Shown here piece by piece: positions 34,659-47,367 of a DNA stretch of 64,000 nucleotides; the first letter of the stretch is position 1, and each line of letters starts with the position of its first letter. Location: the NCBI GenBank assembly GCA_963693085.1, contig OY856409.1, positions 518,282,303 to 518,346,302 on the forward strand. The letters run 5' to 3'. This stretch comes from Alisma plantago-aquatica. Its lineage: Eukaryota; Streptophyta; Magnoliopsida; Alismatales; Alismataceae. Under the pieces are notes generated by a model. It did not search any database. It had not been told where the DNA came from and saw nothing but the letters and a program-made list of their open reading frames with translations. Made by a program: the position numbers and the translations under genes.

Positions 34659-36762
34659 CTAATTTGTGATACACCGTTTGAACAAAATTTTATTAACTAA
34701 ACTAACTGATGCGGAAGCATTTCGTTAGCAGTGGAATTACTGGAAATCACTAAAAATTAAAACTTTTTGCAATGAGGTCTATAAACTGTAGAACATTTTC
34801 ACAAAGAACTAAAGTAAGTTAAATACATTCTGACTCAATAGTACATCTCTCTATTATCTCATCTCAAGAGTCATAAACATTGGCTGCCCTGTTAAACTTG
34901 TACATGAGCAGTATACAAAAATCTCGAGGCATCAAGCCAAAAATCTCAGATCTATATCAAACCATATACTGACTCCTAGGACCTGAGAGTATAGAGACAA
35001 CACATAGGACTCTCTATATGTACAGATCCCAACAGACAGTGTCTCCACCTGTGGATCACTGATGTCCTTGCTATTGTTGTTGTTGTAGCTGTTTTTGTTG
35101 CTACTCACCCACTGAAGGGTTTCTTCTTCCTCGGCGTCTACCTAAAAAGTTTAATCCCACTGGGTGAGATAACTGAAAATTGTCCCAGTGAGAGTTATAA
35201 CTCTCCTCCAGAAGCATTGTTATTGCAGATAATAGAATAACACTGAGTAGTAGATTTATAAGTATTCAACAGTAGGTAATTCAGTGAATAAACTAAGTAG
35301 AGCAGTATTCTCTATAAAATCATTTCAATTATAACTTGATTCAGCAGCAAGTTATTCATTTAATAAGGAATATGAAGAACATGTATATTATCTATCCAAC
35401 TAGGACATTATAAACAATGTGTCATCATTCATTGTTTCTCATAGTTCAACCTAAGAAATTATGCTACACGGCTGATTACCTTTTACAAACATACTTATGC
35501 CCTGAGGAAATGAGGTATACCGCTTATACTCCAACTGACCATTGCGAAATCAAAATCGGTACCATACATAGGTCATCAGAAGAGCTGGATTTCTATGACC
35601 TCATCTTCCTCAGTCAGTGTGAGGAACAACATGCAGGACATCTCGTGTCTCTGCCAAAATAAATAGCTTTCCAGAGTATACTGGAAACTTCACTATTAGA
35701 GTTACAGTGGCATGTTGTACTCTCTTCGCAATCGAGTGATATCTTGTTTATCTCACATCGATGCGGCATTATCATCATCATCGGGAGAATAGTGGTACAT
35801 CATCCCGTCATATACATATAATGAAGGATTGAGAGATTTAATATTTATCTCACATAAATTCCTCCATTAGGACGTAAGGATATTTGTGTCCATAACCCCC
35901 ACATACTCAAAAGTATGCTCTCCAGGAGTTCCCTTAGGAAAACCTGTTTCACCATCACCAAACTACTGATGATGATGGATCTATGGTCAGGGCTCTACAT
36001 GATATCATTTCACTTGATTATTTAAGTACATTACAACATTCTTTTACATCAGGCATGTTTTCAAACATAAACCTTTATAAAAATTTCTATAAAGAAAGAG
36101 TACTATTTCTATCAAGTTCATTTCACAGCTTTATTAATATTGGGATCTCAATCCCTTATCATCTTATCATCATGATTCAAGAATATGGGAGTTCAAACCC
36201 TTAGATCATCAAAACACTTGTTACCACTTTAACAGGTAACTTAATGCCATCAAATCATCTGACATTGTATACATGATAATTGCAATGCAGGTATTTCACA
36301 TGGCTCTTAAAGCCTATCAATCTCTTTTGTTACCTTTCACTAGGCAACATAGCATATCATTGCTTATAAAGCTCATAAATTACTTTCAATAAAAAAGCAT
36401 CATAGCTCATACCTGGTTATGTTCAATATCTCATAAAACTTGCATGATTAGTACATATAATAACAGATACATCAATTTCATATCAGCACAATGTAAAACA
36501 ATCATAACATCACTATTCATGGGGTTACACCACTATGCCCTTGCTAGGATTAGGGTTTCCCTTTCAATTCAATTAGGGTTAATCAACCTTTTTAGCTCAA
36601 TTAGGATTAATGACTAATCATTTCATTATCAACCTTAGAGCTTCATGCTATAAGGTATAACCCAGAATTAGGGTTTCACACTTCCATTTACCTTATTTGG
36701 AATTAGGGTTTACTATTCACCCTCCATCACCCTTGATTAGGGTTTAAGCTCAATAACCTACA

Positions 36763-36950
36763 ATTAGGGTTTACTATTCACATCACATCACCTATATTAG
36801 GGTTTACTATTCACATTACATCACCCTAGATTAGGGTTTACTATTCACATTACATCACCCTAGATTAGGGTTTACTATTCACATTGCTTCACCCTAGATT
36901 TGGGTTTACTATTTACATTATATCACCCTAGATTAGGGTTTAATATTCAC
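36763..36950. repeat. 34-bp telo-box tandem array, 5' LTR copy
   Basis: Counterpart of 26506-26705 with the same number of units and only point differences, so this strict tandem array has been stable since insertion while the neighbouring palindromic array has not. Confidence 0.9.
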
Positions 36951-37436
36951 CCTAAATAAGAGTGAACATCAAAGTACCTTGAATTAAGGTTTTTCATTAT
37001 GAATTAAGTTCATACCATCATCATGCATTAGGATTTCACCTATTAATGCCCTCAATTAGGGTTATGATTCATTAACCTTTATAATTAGGGTTTCATGATC
37101 TCACTATGAAGGATCATACCCTAATTAGACCTTCATTCATATTGGAAGTCCATTACATGATTAACATTCATATAAGAGGTCTTCTCTCTCATATTCTATA
37201 AGATGATGCTTACATCAGCCTTGATTAAGCTAAGTCAACTCAACCTTGAAGAAGAATTGACATCATGGGTTATGTCATTATCACCATGATCATTAAGGCA
37301 TAATCATTCAAAGGGTACTAATCAACTTACCCCATTAATATATAAGTACTATAATCATCTTTGTTTACATCATATGTTAATCAATTAATCATTTTGTCCT
37401 TTAACCACTTTAAGTACCCATACGGTTTTGATTAGA

Positions 37437-38730
37437 TATCCACCAAACGGTCTTGTCCATATAGACCTCAAATGGTCTTGACCAAATCAGACCTCAAACA
37501 GTCTTGCACAAAAACATCCAAACTGTCTAAGACCGTTTAGACCTCCAAACGGTCCTGCACAAAAACACTGAAACCGTTAGGTAAAATACCACTTTGAAAC
37601 TGTTTAGTAAAGGTGCACACTTGAGACCGTTTAGTAAAGTAGGTGGTGTAGACCGTTTGCCAAAGTTGACTTTTGAGACCGTTTGCTAAAGATGGTCACA
37701 CAAAACTGTTTACTAAAGTAGGACCTTTGAAACCGTTTGCTAAAGTAGCCACTCAAGATCGTTTGCTGAAGTTGAATGTTGAAACCGCATGACCTCAGCC
37801 GGTTTGGGATCATTTGGTCACAAATGGTCTTGAGACTGTTTGGTCCCAAATAGTCTTGAGATCGGTTGGACTCAAACGGTCTTGAGACCATTTGGTCCAA
37901 ACCCCCTCAAAATAGCAAGGACCAATTATGGTCTCAACTAGTCAAATTGATTTAGGGTTTCCATTGTTGATTCCTTCAACTATTGAATATATGGAACTAC
38001 TCATCAATTGTACCTATCACCACACTTCAATTGAGTTAATTAGGTCATCATTCAACTGATTCAACCTTCAATTGACCCTCAATTGATCATCAATTAGGGT
38101 TTGATTCAATTGAATTAGGGTTTGGGAACGTTGATCCTTCAATGTTGATTATTGTTGAACCAATTACTTGAAACTATTGGATTACCATCCAAATTGGGCA
38201 TGACCTGACCCCAAAAGGTCTTGAGGTCATTTGGATGACCTCCAAACGGTCTTGAGACTGTTTGCCCAAATCAACATCAAAATCTAAGTTAACCAATTAG
38301 GGTTTGGATCATTGGGTTGATCACCAAATCAGCAATTGATTGCACTTCAACTTAGTACCATTGGATCTTCAATTGCTAAACCATACCTAACCCTAGACCA
38401 CCAAACAGTCTTGGGTGATCACCAAATGGAATTGAGACCATTTGCAACCCAAGTTTCAAACTCAATCAATTATCAAATCAGCACTTAACCTGATTAGGGT
38501 TTTGGTGATTGTAGGACCTTCAATTAGTGAACTAATTGGAGATAATCATCAATAATTGATGGGTCATTAACCTAGATCATTTCCAACAGATCTCCAAACG
38601 GTCAACCCGTGGTCAACGCCACCAAACGGTTTGAAACCGTTTCCCTCCATGCGGTTAGGGTGAAACTGTTTCATTCCAAACGGCTTGAAACCTTTTGCTC
38701 TCAAACGGTTTGGGAAACCGTTTGAGCAAC
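37437..38730. repeat. Palindromic-word array AAACGGTC/GACCGTTT, 5' LTR copy
   Basis: Same words as in 27175-28410. Some words are intact in one LTR and decayed in the other, for example CAAACAGTC here against CAAACGGTC in the 3' LTR, and GAAACCGTT here against GAAACTGTT there. Almost all such differences fall at the central CG. Confidence 0.9.
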
Positions 38731-40154
38731 AAAAAGGAAACTGTTTGTTAAAGTAGTTCTTTGGATAATCATCTAAGATGATTTCATCTTCATCTTCCTC
38801 TGTTCTACCAAGAACAACAACCGTTCTTCATGGAAGTTTTAGCAATGAACCAAAAGGTTATCAAAAGAAGAAAAGTATCCAACGATTCTTATAGAAAAGA
38901 GTGCAATAGCAATGGTTAAGGGTTTGAGTTATAAAACCCGCCTCTAGAACTGATCCCAAGCTCCAAGCTCCACAACTTTAATGGTGTATGGAGTTATAGC
39001 AGTTGTCCAAGGTTCTTCCTTCAACTTTTGGATGAACATCTTGGCTAGAATTGGAAATCGGGTGAAGAAAACCAATAATTAACCATTGCTTTAGGGTTTC
39101 CACCATGAATCTGAGGTAGAAGATGATCAAACCTCACCTACAGGTTAGAGACGTCCTTCTTCTGCTCCTGAGCTCCTCCTTAGTCGACCAAAAAGCAAGG
39201 TGAGAAAAGAAGGACTAAGGAAATGAGCCTTGGATGTTATTGGAAAAGGATGAGTATAAAGGATATGTATATGGGTTTTCAAAGAAAGAGAAAAATAAAA
39301 GTATTTTCTTTAATTCCAAATAATTTCCACCAACACCTCCTCCACTCCTTGGCCACGAAGCCACCTTAAACCCCTTGCAAAATCTCCCCATTATCCAAGA
39401 ATTAATGGAAAAGGAATTAAGCACCTTAAAGAGTTTTATATTAATATTCATCCTTTTAGTGGATATTACTTTTTATTATAATAATGTGAGTTGGCTTCCA
39501 CTCAACCAAGATATTTTTATGCCCAAGCAAGGCACAATCTCGTCCAACACTATTGCAAACACATCCTTCAATTTTTGGTTGAAGGGCTCCTCAATTAATT
39601 ATTTCTTTTTGCAATAAATTATATTAAAGAGCCATTTATGCTTAAATCTTGATTATTTTAATGTCAAGATTCTCTCTCCTTCGTGATAATTCAAATGAGG
39701 CGCCCCTCTCATTTTCTTTGCTCTACTTGATGACAAGAAACATGAGAGACCCTCTAGAGATGATATTTTGCATATTGAATCCTAAGTTTTGGGTAAATTG
39801 CACATTACACCAAAACTAGGCTTTAATGCACAAGGATTGCTCTACAAGCTTTATCTTGGTGCCCAAGCTTCTGGAATCCATACCACTACATTATATTCAT
39901 TCTTATGATGTCTCAACATTAGAGGAACATCTTATCATGTGCAATTTGCAAGTTAACCCCTCAACTTGAGTAATTTGCACTTTAGTCCAGAATTAACAAA
40001 ACAATGTTTCAACATTATTCAAAAAGGACTGAAATTGAAATATAAGTTCCTCAAAAGTCTTAATTACTTTTGAAGAGATAAAAGCAAGCATATAATCAAC
40101 TTAATTAGGCAAAACACCTAGGGTTAGTACATAACCCAGGTCAGGGATGTTACA

Positions 40155-41490
40155 ATTCTGGTCCCTTAACAACTTCTAGGTAGGTTGTTGGCTCATCATC
40201 AATGACCAACTCATTGCCTTCTTGAGTCACAAGATAACCAAATCTATCTGTTGAAGGTGTATCCTACTAGATCTGTTAGGTTCCTATATTACATGAGGAA
40301 TTTGATATTCCACAATGGTTTGTGACTCTCTATGTTCCTCTTACACCTTTATAGGTTCAATGTTCTCTTATTGGTCCTAAACTTCTTTGAGTTCTATTTT
40401 CATCACACTGATTCCTTTGGAAATGAATTCCTTTTATAGTAATACAACATCCCTGGAAACAAACACGTTGTTGTTAGATGGAGTATACACGTATAATTCT
40501 TTCGTTTCCCCAGGATATCCAACAAAATAACATTTATCCGGTTTGGGTCCAAGATTTTTGGGAAACTGCTTTCTCCAATAAGCTTTGCATCCTCAAATTT
40601 TCATAAAAGACACATTGGGACACTTCCTATACTGTATCTCATATGGTGTATTTTGAACCGATTTAGATGGTACATGATTTAGTGTGAATACTATAGTTCC
40701 TAGAGCATAACCCCAAAGGAAGTTAGAAGATCAACAAAACTCGTTGTTGATCTCACTATCTCTAGAAATGTGTGATTCCTTCTTTTTGAGACACCATGAT
40801 GATGTGGTGTTCTAGGTGGAGTCCATTGTGATACAATACCACATTCTTGCATAAGGTGCTCAAACTCTTAGCTTAGTTATTCTCCATCTTGATCAAAATG
40901 AAGTGCCTTAATACTTATACCAAGTTGGTTCTATACTTCATTCATGAAATCTGTGAACATTTCAAGAGTTACTAACTTATGTTTCATAAAGTAAACATAA
41001 CCACACCTATTGAGTCTAGGTATCCATCTTTATGGAGTCTAGAAATGTGATTCTAATGGGTGTTTAATAGACAACAATGTCAGAGATATTTTTTGTTTGA
41101 GTTATCAAGTTCTAATTTTCTAATGTTGATGTCGTAAACATTTGTGTTTAGATCCAGCAAACAAAGACCATAAGACATTGGGGCACTGCCATAAAAGATC
41201 TCATCTTTTAAAATAGAACATTGACCATTCTTTATATGAAATTCATATCCATCCTCGTCCATAAAAGTTACAAAAATAATGTTTCTATTTATGGCCGATA
41301 TTAAATAGTAGTTCTTTAACGCTAATACAAGCCCCATGGGCAGAGACAAACTAAAGGTTCCAACTGCAGTAGAAGCAACTCTCACTCCATTTGCAATACA
41401 TAGTTTGGCCTCGCCCTTTCTAAAAGGCTTACTTCTTTTTAGATCATGCATATTCAAGCATATGTGAGATCCACATCCGGTATCTGGTAC
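40155..41490 (-). pseudogene. C1 pol fragment: protease, pre-integrase and integrase
   Basis: Minus strand. Near 41490-41460 a protease active site reads DTGCGSHICLNMHDLKRSK, with the catalytic DTG intact but one frame off the upstream gag-side frame. The frame 41457-41080 continues with KGEAKLCIANG, SLPMGLVLAL and EIFYGSAP, typical of the protease-to-pre-integrase part of Tork-like copia elements. Integrase occupies 41080 down to 40155 in broken frames and runs into the G2 junction, beyond which RT resumes at 24413. Confidence 0.8.
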
Positions 41491-42323
41491 CCATGTGAAG
41501 AAGTAGACAAATTTATCTCAACAACATATAAACCTGAAGTGGAAATCTCTATTTTGTGATCCATCTTCTTGAAACCCTTTAAGTACAAATGACAGATTCC
41601 TTTTACACTTATCTTTCTCCTTGTCTTGAGTGTTGAAGACTTGGACTTTTGCTTAGCCTCAGAACTCTTCTTTCCTTTTCTTTCATCCTTAGACTCCATT
41701 TTTCTTATCACCATCACAGGTTTGTCCTTATTCATTTGTTCTTCAGCATTTATCAACATGCCAAGCAATTTTGCAATGGCATTGCCATGTTACTCAAGTA
41801 ATAACACTCGATGAACTGGCTATATGATTCCAGCAATGATCGTAGAATGATATATGTGTCCAACTCTTGTCTCAAAGGAAATCCCATTTACTCTATGTGT
41901 TCAATATGTCCAATCATATTGAGAACGTGGGTCTCTAGTGGATCTCCTTCTGACATCTTGCGCTCAAAGAGTGCCTTTGAGACATTATAATTTTTCTTTC
42001 TTTGCATGATTATGGTTCATGTTCTTAAGATGTGTTACTATCTCAAGAATCCCCATGTCTTCATGATTCTCATGAAAATTTTAGTTCATACACCATAGCA
42101 TAAGGTGCTTAATGTTTAAGGCATCATTGGCATTCTTCCAATAAGCATCCACCTCAGCCCTAGGCACATTGGGAGTAGGTTCTTCTAGCACCGGTGTATC
42201 TAGGACATAGAGATTATGCTCATCATTGAGAACCCTTCTCAAAGTTCAAGACCAGTCATGGAAGTTTGTTCTGTTAAGTTTGTCCTTCTTAAGGACTGGC
42301 CGCAATGATGGTATGTTTGCCAT
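41491..42323 (-). pseudogene. C1 gag
   Basis: Minus strand. A start is plausible at 42323 (MANIPSLRPVLKKDKLN, then NFHDW), which resembles the N-terminus of copia gag proteins. The reading frame is lost around 42080-41800 and open again from 41768, ending in a lysine-rich segment and a degenerate zinc knuckle (KGICHLYLKGFKKMDH) in which Cys and His positions are lost. A 125-codon piece downstream belongs to protease/pre-integrase. Confidence 0.7.
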
Positions 42324-42485
42324 TTGATTCTGCAAGAAGAATTAGTAATTTTTCAAAACATTATTTGATTTTATTAAAATAAAATTTGATAATGTTTAAT
42401 TAGACCTTTAATTAATTATTTCTCCCACTATTTTGTTCAAATCAATATCCATCACATATCAATTTGTAAGATTGTAATGTGCAAC

Positions 42486-44099
42486 TGTGACGTCCCCAAA
42501 TTTTCTAAAACTTAATCTGATGTGTGACGCCCAAATTGAAACCCTCACCTTAGCGAGAATCCCAATTTAAACACCCCACACTAGGCTAAGAAGAATAAAA
42601 TCAAGGGAGTCGGAAGGAAATAATCAGTAGCACATGTACATGAACAATAATAAAACCATACAATACATGTTCACCATTCAACATATAATTACAACATGAA
42701 TTGTTACAACATTTGATATTACATATTGAATAGAAAACTTATACATATACATGTACTACCACTAAACTACAGGATCTTAAGAGAATAGGTCCACCTATAC
42801 ATTAGCTCACCATACAACTCACATCTATCCTGGATTTTCAAGAGCATAAGCACAACCTAAACAAAAGATTACATATTGTATAATAAGCCAAGTAAGAGGT
42901 AATGGCACACCTTGATCAAGATAACCTAACCATCATATATCCATGAGTCAACTACATCCTTGGTCAACCCCTGATTAAGACAAGACCACATATCACCATC
43001 AGGTTCTCGTCATCTTACATATCTTGGATTTTAGGTTCTCTAACCTTCTCCTAATGGGTCTCATTCTCTCTAGAGTTAACCCAAAAACTAGTCCAAACAC
43101 TAGAGGTCCTCCTTCATCAAAGAGATTGAGGCTCGTGCTGACTCACAACCTAGTCTTAACTTAAGACAGCTTATCTCATAAAAGCCTAGTTACTTGCATC
43201 ATCAAGACTTATCTCAAAACCTCAAACCTAACTCATGTCCTCAAGGACTAACATAAATCAGCATAACCATCTTATATCATCTATATAAGACCTACATCAT
43301 ATCATCAAAACTTATTTCATCTATTCCATCTATCACATATTCCAACAAGGCTCTAGACATCTAATATAGAACTACTCTCTCTTCTAGACTGATGTCATTC
43401 ACTTTCACTTAGGTTGCATGACCACCTCCTACTCATACATGTGTGGGGACACATTTTTGTAATACATATACATAATAAAATATTATATAGTTTTTCTCCG
43501 ATAAAACAAGCGTCATAGAAAACTATCAAGGTTCGATCCGACTAGAATCAAAAACCAGATCCAAAAAATGAGTGTCCCACACATAGTAGAGAGTACAGTG
43601 CCATGAAAACTACTGAAAAGAGTGAGAACATGGTGTAGACTAGTGTATCTACCCAATAAAACGAGCACCATATGCCTAAGATTTCTCTTCCCTTGATGCA
43701 CGTCATTTCCAAATAGTGCAACGTCCCATACCGTTGCACTATAAGGAAAGAACGACATCTAAGGACTTTCTACTCAACAAGCACCAGTCTAGACCTAGTT
43801 CTCAGACATCTAGGTGCTAACCTAGAGGCTAGGTCAGATCTAGAATCTACAAGATGACTAATATAACCCTAAATATTATTAAGTTCAAGGTTCTTTGGTT
43901 TTGAGTTGCATAATGAGCAAATGTCAGACTTTGCTATTGTTCATACTCTAATTGTTTCCTTCTGACTCCCTTGATTTTCTTCTTCTTAGCCTAGTGTGGG
44001 GTGTTTAAATTTGGATTCTCGCTAAGGTGAGGGTTTCAATTTGGGCGTCACACATCATATTAAGTTTTAGAAAATCTGGGGACGTCACAACAACCTTCT
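42486..44099. mobile_element. 1.6-kb element with long terminal inverted repeats
   Basis: The two ends are inverted copies over about 145 bp (42486-42630 and 43952-44099): TGTGACGTCCCC, AAACCCTCACCTTAGCGAG and CACCCCACACTAGGCTAAG against their complements. Within each repeat a second, inner TGTGACGCCC start can be seen. Termini are TG and CA, with 5-bp flanks GCAAC (42481-42485) and ACAAC (44100-44104) that differ at one base. The 1.3-kb interior has no transposase and no recognisable protein. The long inverted repeats suggest a Mutator-type or foldback element, whereas the TG/CA ends and 5-bp flanks suggest LTR-type integration. Confidence 0.75.
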
Positions 44100-44104
44100 A
44101 GTGA

Positions 44105-45338
44105 GCCAAGACCCTAAACAATACAGTTATTACCTGGCCAATGCCAGCGTTCATAACCAATTATTAAGGTAGGCAACTTTTTCCAATTGCATGTCATAAA
44201 ATTCTTGGATATATGGTATGTACAACTCTTTTCCATAGCCATATGCATGCTTCTAGGCACTTAATCTCATTAAGGTTACATAAGTCAAATCAAACCCAAA
44301 AGCCAACATGATCGTAACGCACCCTGCTTGGTAGTACCACATAACTACCATCACACTTTCATGAGATGGACATCGCACCATGCTTGGCGTGCCCACGCTT
44401 AGTCAAACAAGCCTTTCATGTGTGTTTCTTATGAAAAGCATTTGAGAATTAATATTTGATTGAGGGATTTTATATTTATATAAATACATATACATATCCA
44501 ATCACCAATACTCATATGTATCATATACACATTATATCCCACAAACAAAACATGCAACTACAAAATAGGAGCAATGTTTATGGCCATACTATTGTAATTT
44601 ATTGGAGCCACAAGGAATTGCTATCATTAAAGGTCCACAATATATGTAGAAACATGTTGTTGATGAATCTCTATGTTGGAACCAGTCTGGATCGACCGAT
44701 TCAACTCTTGAACTAATCGGTTGGCCTCCTGGCCAGTCGATTGGTCTCACAGACCGGTCTGTTGATCTTCGATTCAAGCAACGTTTGGAATCCTTTAGTC
44801 GGTCAGTTGGGCCACCAGTCGATCAATTGGCTCCTCCTATCATATGGCCTCCTCGGTTCTATAGTCATTTCATTCGTTCTCTGAGACGGTCAGTTCATCT
44901 GGTGCAGAACGTCTTCTTTGCTATAAGAGGGGAAAAATATCCTAATCCTATTTAACATATTATATTGTAATAGTAAAACCTCAATTTACATTTGAGGGGA
45001 GAATAGGATGGAAAGAACTAATACCTTTACATATGGAAAATGAGAGAGATGATATGTATCCAAACTGAGATATAAATAGGAATAACAACAATACAACCAA
45101 GCACAAAGATTTAGGGTCATTGGTGATAACCATGCTTACATCCACCATCAAAACAAACTTTTAGGGAAACACGTATAAATTGCATGTATATCCTATCATA
45201 TATATAGGGATTGTATGTGGTATTTAATCAGATATGCACATCAATTATTTATATATCTACATCACATGTAATAAATAAATGATAAAATCAAAACTCGATC
45301 ATATTGATTAAATTCCAAAAGATAGTAAATTGACGTCA
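44105..45338 (-). other. C1 5' leader
   Basis: Untranslated region between the primer-binding site and gag (together with 42324-42485). It is non-coding and contains a palindromic-word array at 44684-44910 (GATCGACCGATTC, AATCGGTTGG, CAGTCGATTGG, CAGACCGGTCTG). The leader totals about 1.4 kb, long for a copia element, and might include an unrecognised insertion. Confidence 0.5.
44684..44910. repeat. Palindromic-word array in C1 leader
   Basis: About nine variants of a word built on CGACCGAT/ATCGGTTG within 230 bp. They resemble the LTR array of the same element but sit outside the LTR. Confidence 0.7.
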
Positions 45339-45349
45339 CTTTGATACCA
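45339..45349 (-). other. C1 primer-binding site
   Basis: The minus strand reads TGGTATCAAAG next to the end of LTR2. It matches the tRNA-iMet type (TGGTATCAGAG) with one change. This shows that LTR2 is the 5' LTR of C1. Confidence 0.75.
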
Positions 45350-45350
45350 C

Positions 45351-47367
45351 AGTTAGGAAATATGGCATCAAATATGGAAGTAGAAATAAAAAAATTGACT
45401 GCCATATACCCCTCAAATAGAAAATCGCGTCAACAACTATGAACTAGGAAGGAAAGGTTGTAAGGCATATACCTGGTCTTAGACCAAGTCCATCGACTAC
45501 CCCTTACTACAACTTGCTTCTTTCCCAAGTTGCACCTAGACGCTATCGGTAGAGGCCTCCTGATTGTTCACCATGGATGGCGGTTGACAAAGTCCTCCTA
45601 GCGGGTGGCAAAGGCCTCCTCACTTATGTAGTAGTCCACACAGACCACTGAGAAACCCTATCGTTCTTTTGGAATGGACAGGAAGGAGTTATCCCTTCTA
45701 GTCAACGTGCTAGCATTGACTTTCTCTCCCAATCATCTCTCCCTTGTTGTCCCTCCTTTTTAACAGGACGACTTGCTTGGGTTCTCATGTTACCACAAAT
45801 ATGATAATATAAGAATTGTTAGATCTTATTGTTGTGTCTCTTGAAAGCTTTGACTACCCTTGTATTTATAAGAGGGTTAGGGTCAGGATTTTCAGATCAA
45901 GCAGAGTCAAAGAGATGGAATTTCATGAATTTTATGGAACCTACAAATGATGAACCGGTCAGTTTACACATGAGACGATTGGTTCAATACTTAAATTAGT
46001 TGATTCACTATGTTTCCTAGTCATAATTGTATTGGAATTTAATATTCAATTAATGCACAACATGATGTCAGCATAAATTCTTGATCCAATCGTATTGATC
46101 AACCAAATTGTCAGTTTAGAACTTGAAACGGTCAGTTCAAACATTTGAGCCTATCGGTTCACTAGCTGAACTAGTTGTTTTAGAGTTTTAATTTCCAATG
46201 TTGGTTCAAAATAACCTGACACTTGAATCGGTCGGTTCAACACTTGAATTGGTTGGTTCACAGTCTTGTTAATCAATTTTCAATCATTATTATTTAAATT
46301 GAATTCCTAACACTTTAGTAATCAATTTTAAACCACATTCATGAGTACACTCATATTCTAGATGTATCCTATGTGTGTGACCTGATAGGTCCCAATTTAT
46401 GTTGACAATGAATGTGTTCATAACCAATTTATGACATCACAAGCAATGAGTGGTATCTAGCAAGACATCATTGCTACCCAAGTAATTGGATAGTTGGAGA
46501 ACAACTTCAACCTACAATTTGTGATTAGTGTTACAATGATATCATAGTTCCATTGACTCTGATATCGATATTGAACTTGAGGCATGGAATCATCATCCTC
46601 TTCAACATTCGATCAATGTTCCTTGAACTAGAAAAGATTGTCTAAGATATATATGAACTCAATATCGCATATTCATTCACATGAGCATGGCCATGCATTT
46701 CTCAGTCTCTCTTATCAAGTGGCCAAAATATCCTACTCCTCTAGGAGGGACAAAACCCATCTACATCACTTATAGTAATTCCCCATGTATCACAGTGTAT
46801 CCAATCATGACCTTTTTGGGAATCCATATTCAAGGTCACATTAGATTATGTCAAATCACATCGAACAACATCTGATAAGTGTAGTGATCTCAGGTCTAAG
46901 AACCACAATCACCACCATCACTATGAGAGATGATTATGACTACCAATCCATGGTTTCCATGCATCACTCTCAAGGTGGGTCTGTATGATATATTGTTATC
47001 TAACATGTATTTATGTGTTTGGTTTGAAATCACGTCTCATGACTGGTGAAATTTTGTCATCAACCAACACACACTCTAGGCTTATGTGTCATTGTTGTCT
47101 ATTAGCTTCCACAATAACAACCAACTAGGGACATAACAAGAATGCATATACTCTTAACATCTGTATGATCTCATTGTTTAGGTCCTCAACCTGAAGACAT
47201 ACATCATCGAGTAATATCATTCTTTAGACATTTATTATGTAATATCATTATCTCAAAATTGAATAAAATAGAATAAATGGAAGATTGCTTTTATTATCAA
47301 TTAAATTATTTATAAGATATGCCATTACAATCATCATATGATTAACTCTCTGAGCATACATATCAAC
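45351..47367 (-). repeat. Copia LTR2, shared by C1 and C2
   Basis: Parallel to 18271-20299 over the full length. At its left edge lies the C1 primer-binding site; at its right edge the decayed C2 polypurine tract and the last codons of C2 pol. It carries the copia palindromic array at about 45955-46265. Confidence 0.8.

Larger units (their letters stand above)
24414..40154 (-). mobile_element. Complete Ty3/gypsy chromovirus G2 (15.7 kb)
   Basis: Two long LTRs (24414-29817 and 34665-40154) flank a 4847-bp internal region holding a primer-binding site, gag, protease, RT, RNase H, integrase, chromodomain and polypurine tract in order on the minus strand. Exact 5-bp duplications ATTCT lie at 24409-24413 and 40155-40159. 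The undisturbed target is visible in C2 at 49107-49111, where ATTCT occurs once between the same flanks. LTRs make up about 69% of the element. Domain order, tRNA-iMet site, long LTRs and the C-terminal chromodomain fit the Tekay/Del group; the group name is inferred. It is inactive because of nonsense codons. Confidence 0.95.
34665..40154 (-). repeat. G2 5' LTR (5490 bp)
   Basis: On the plus strand it starts TGTGATACACC and ends GATGTTACA. It pairs with 24414-29817. It is 86 bp longer, mainly because the palindromic-word array (37437-38730) has gained and lost units: about 90 bp extra at 38182-38272, one extra unit near 37825-37850, and about 34 bp missing near 38437. The trinucleotide run at 35057-35104 is also altered. 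Confidence 0.95.
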
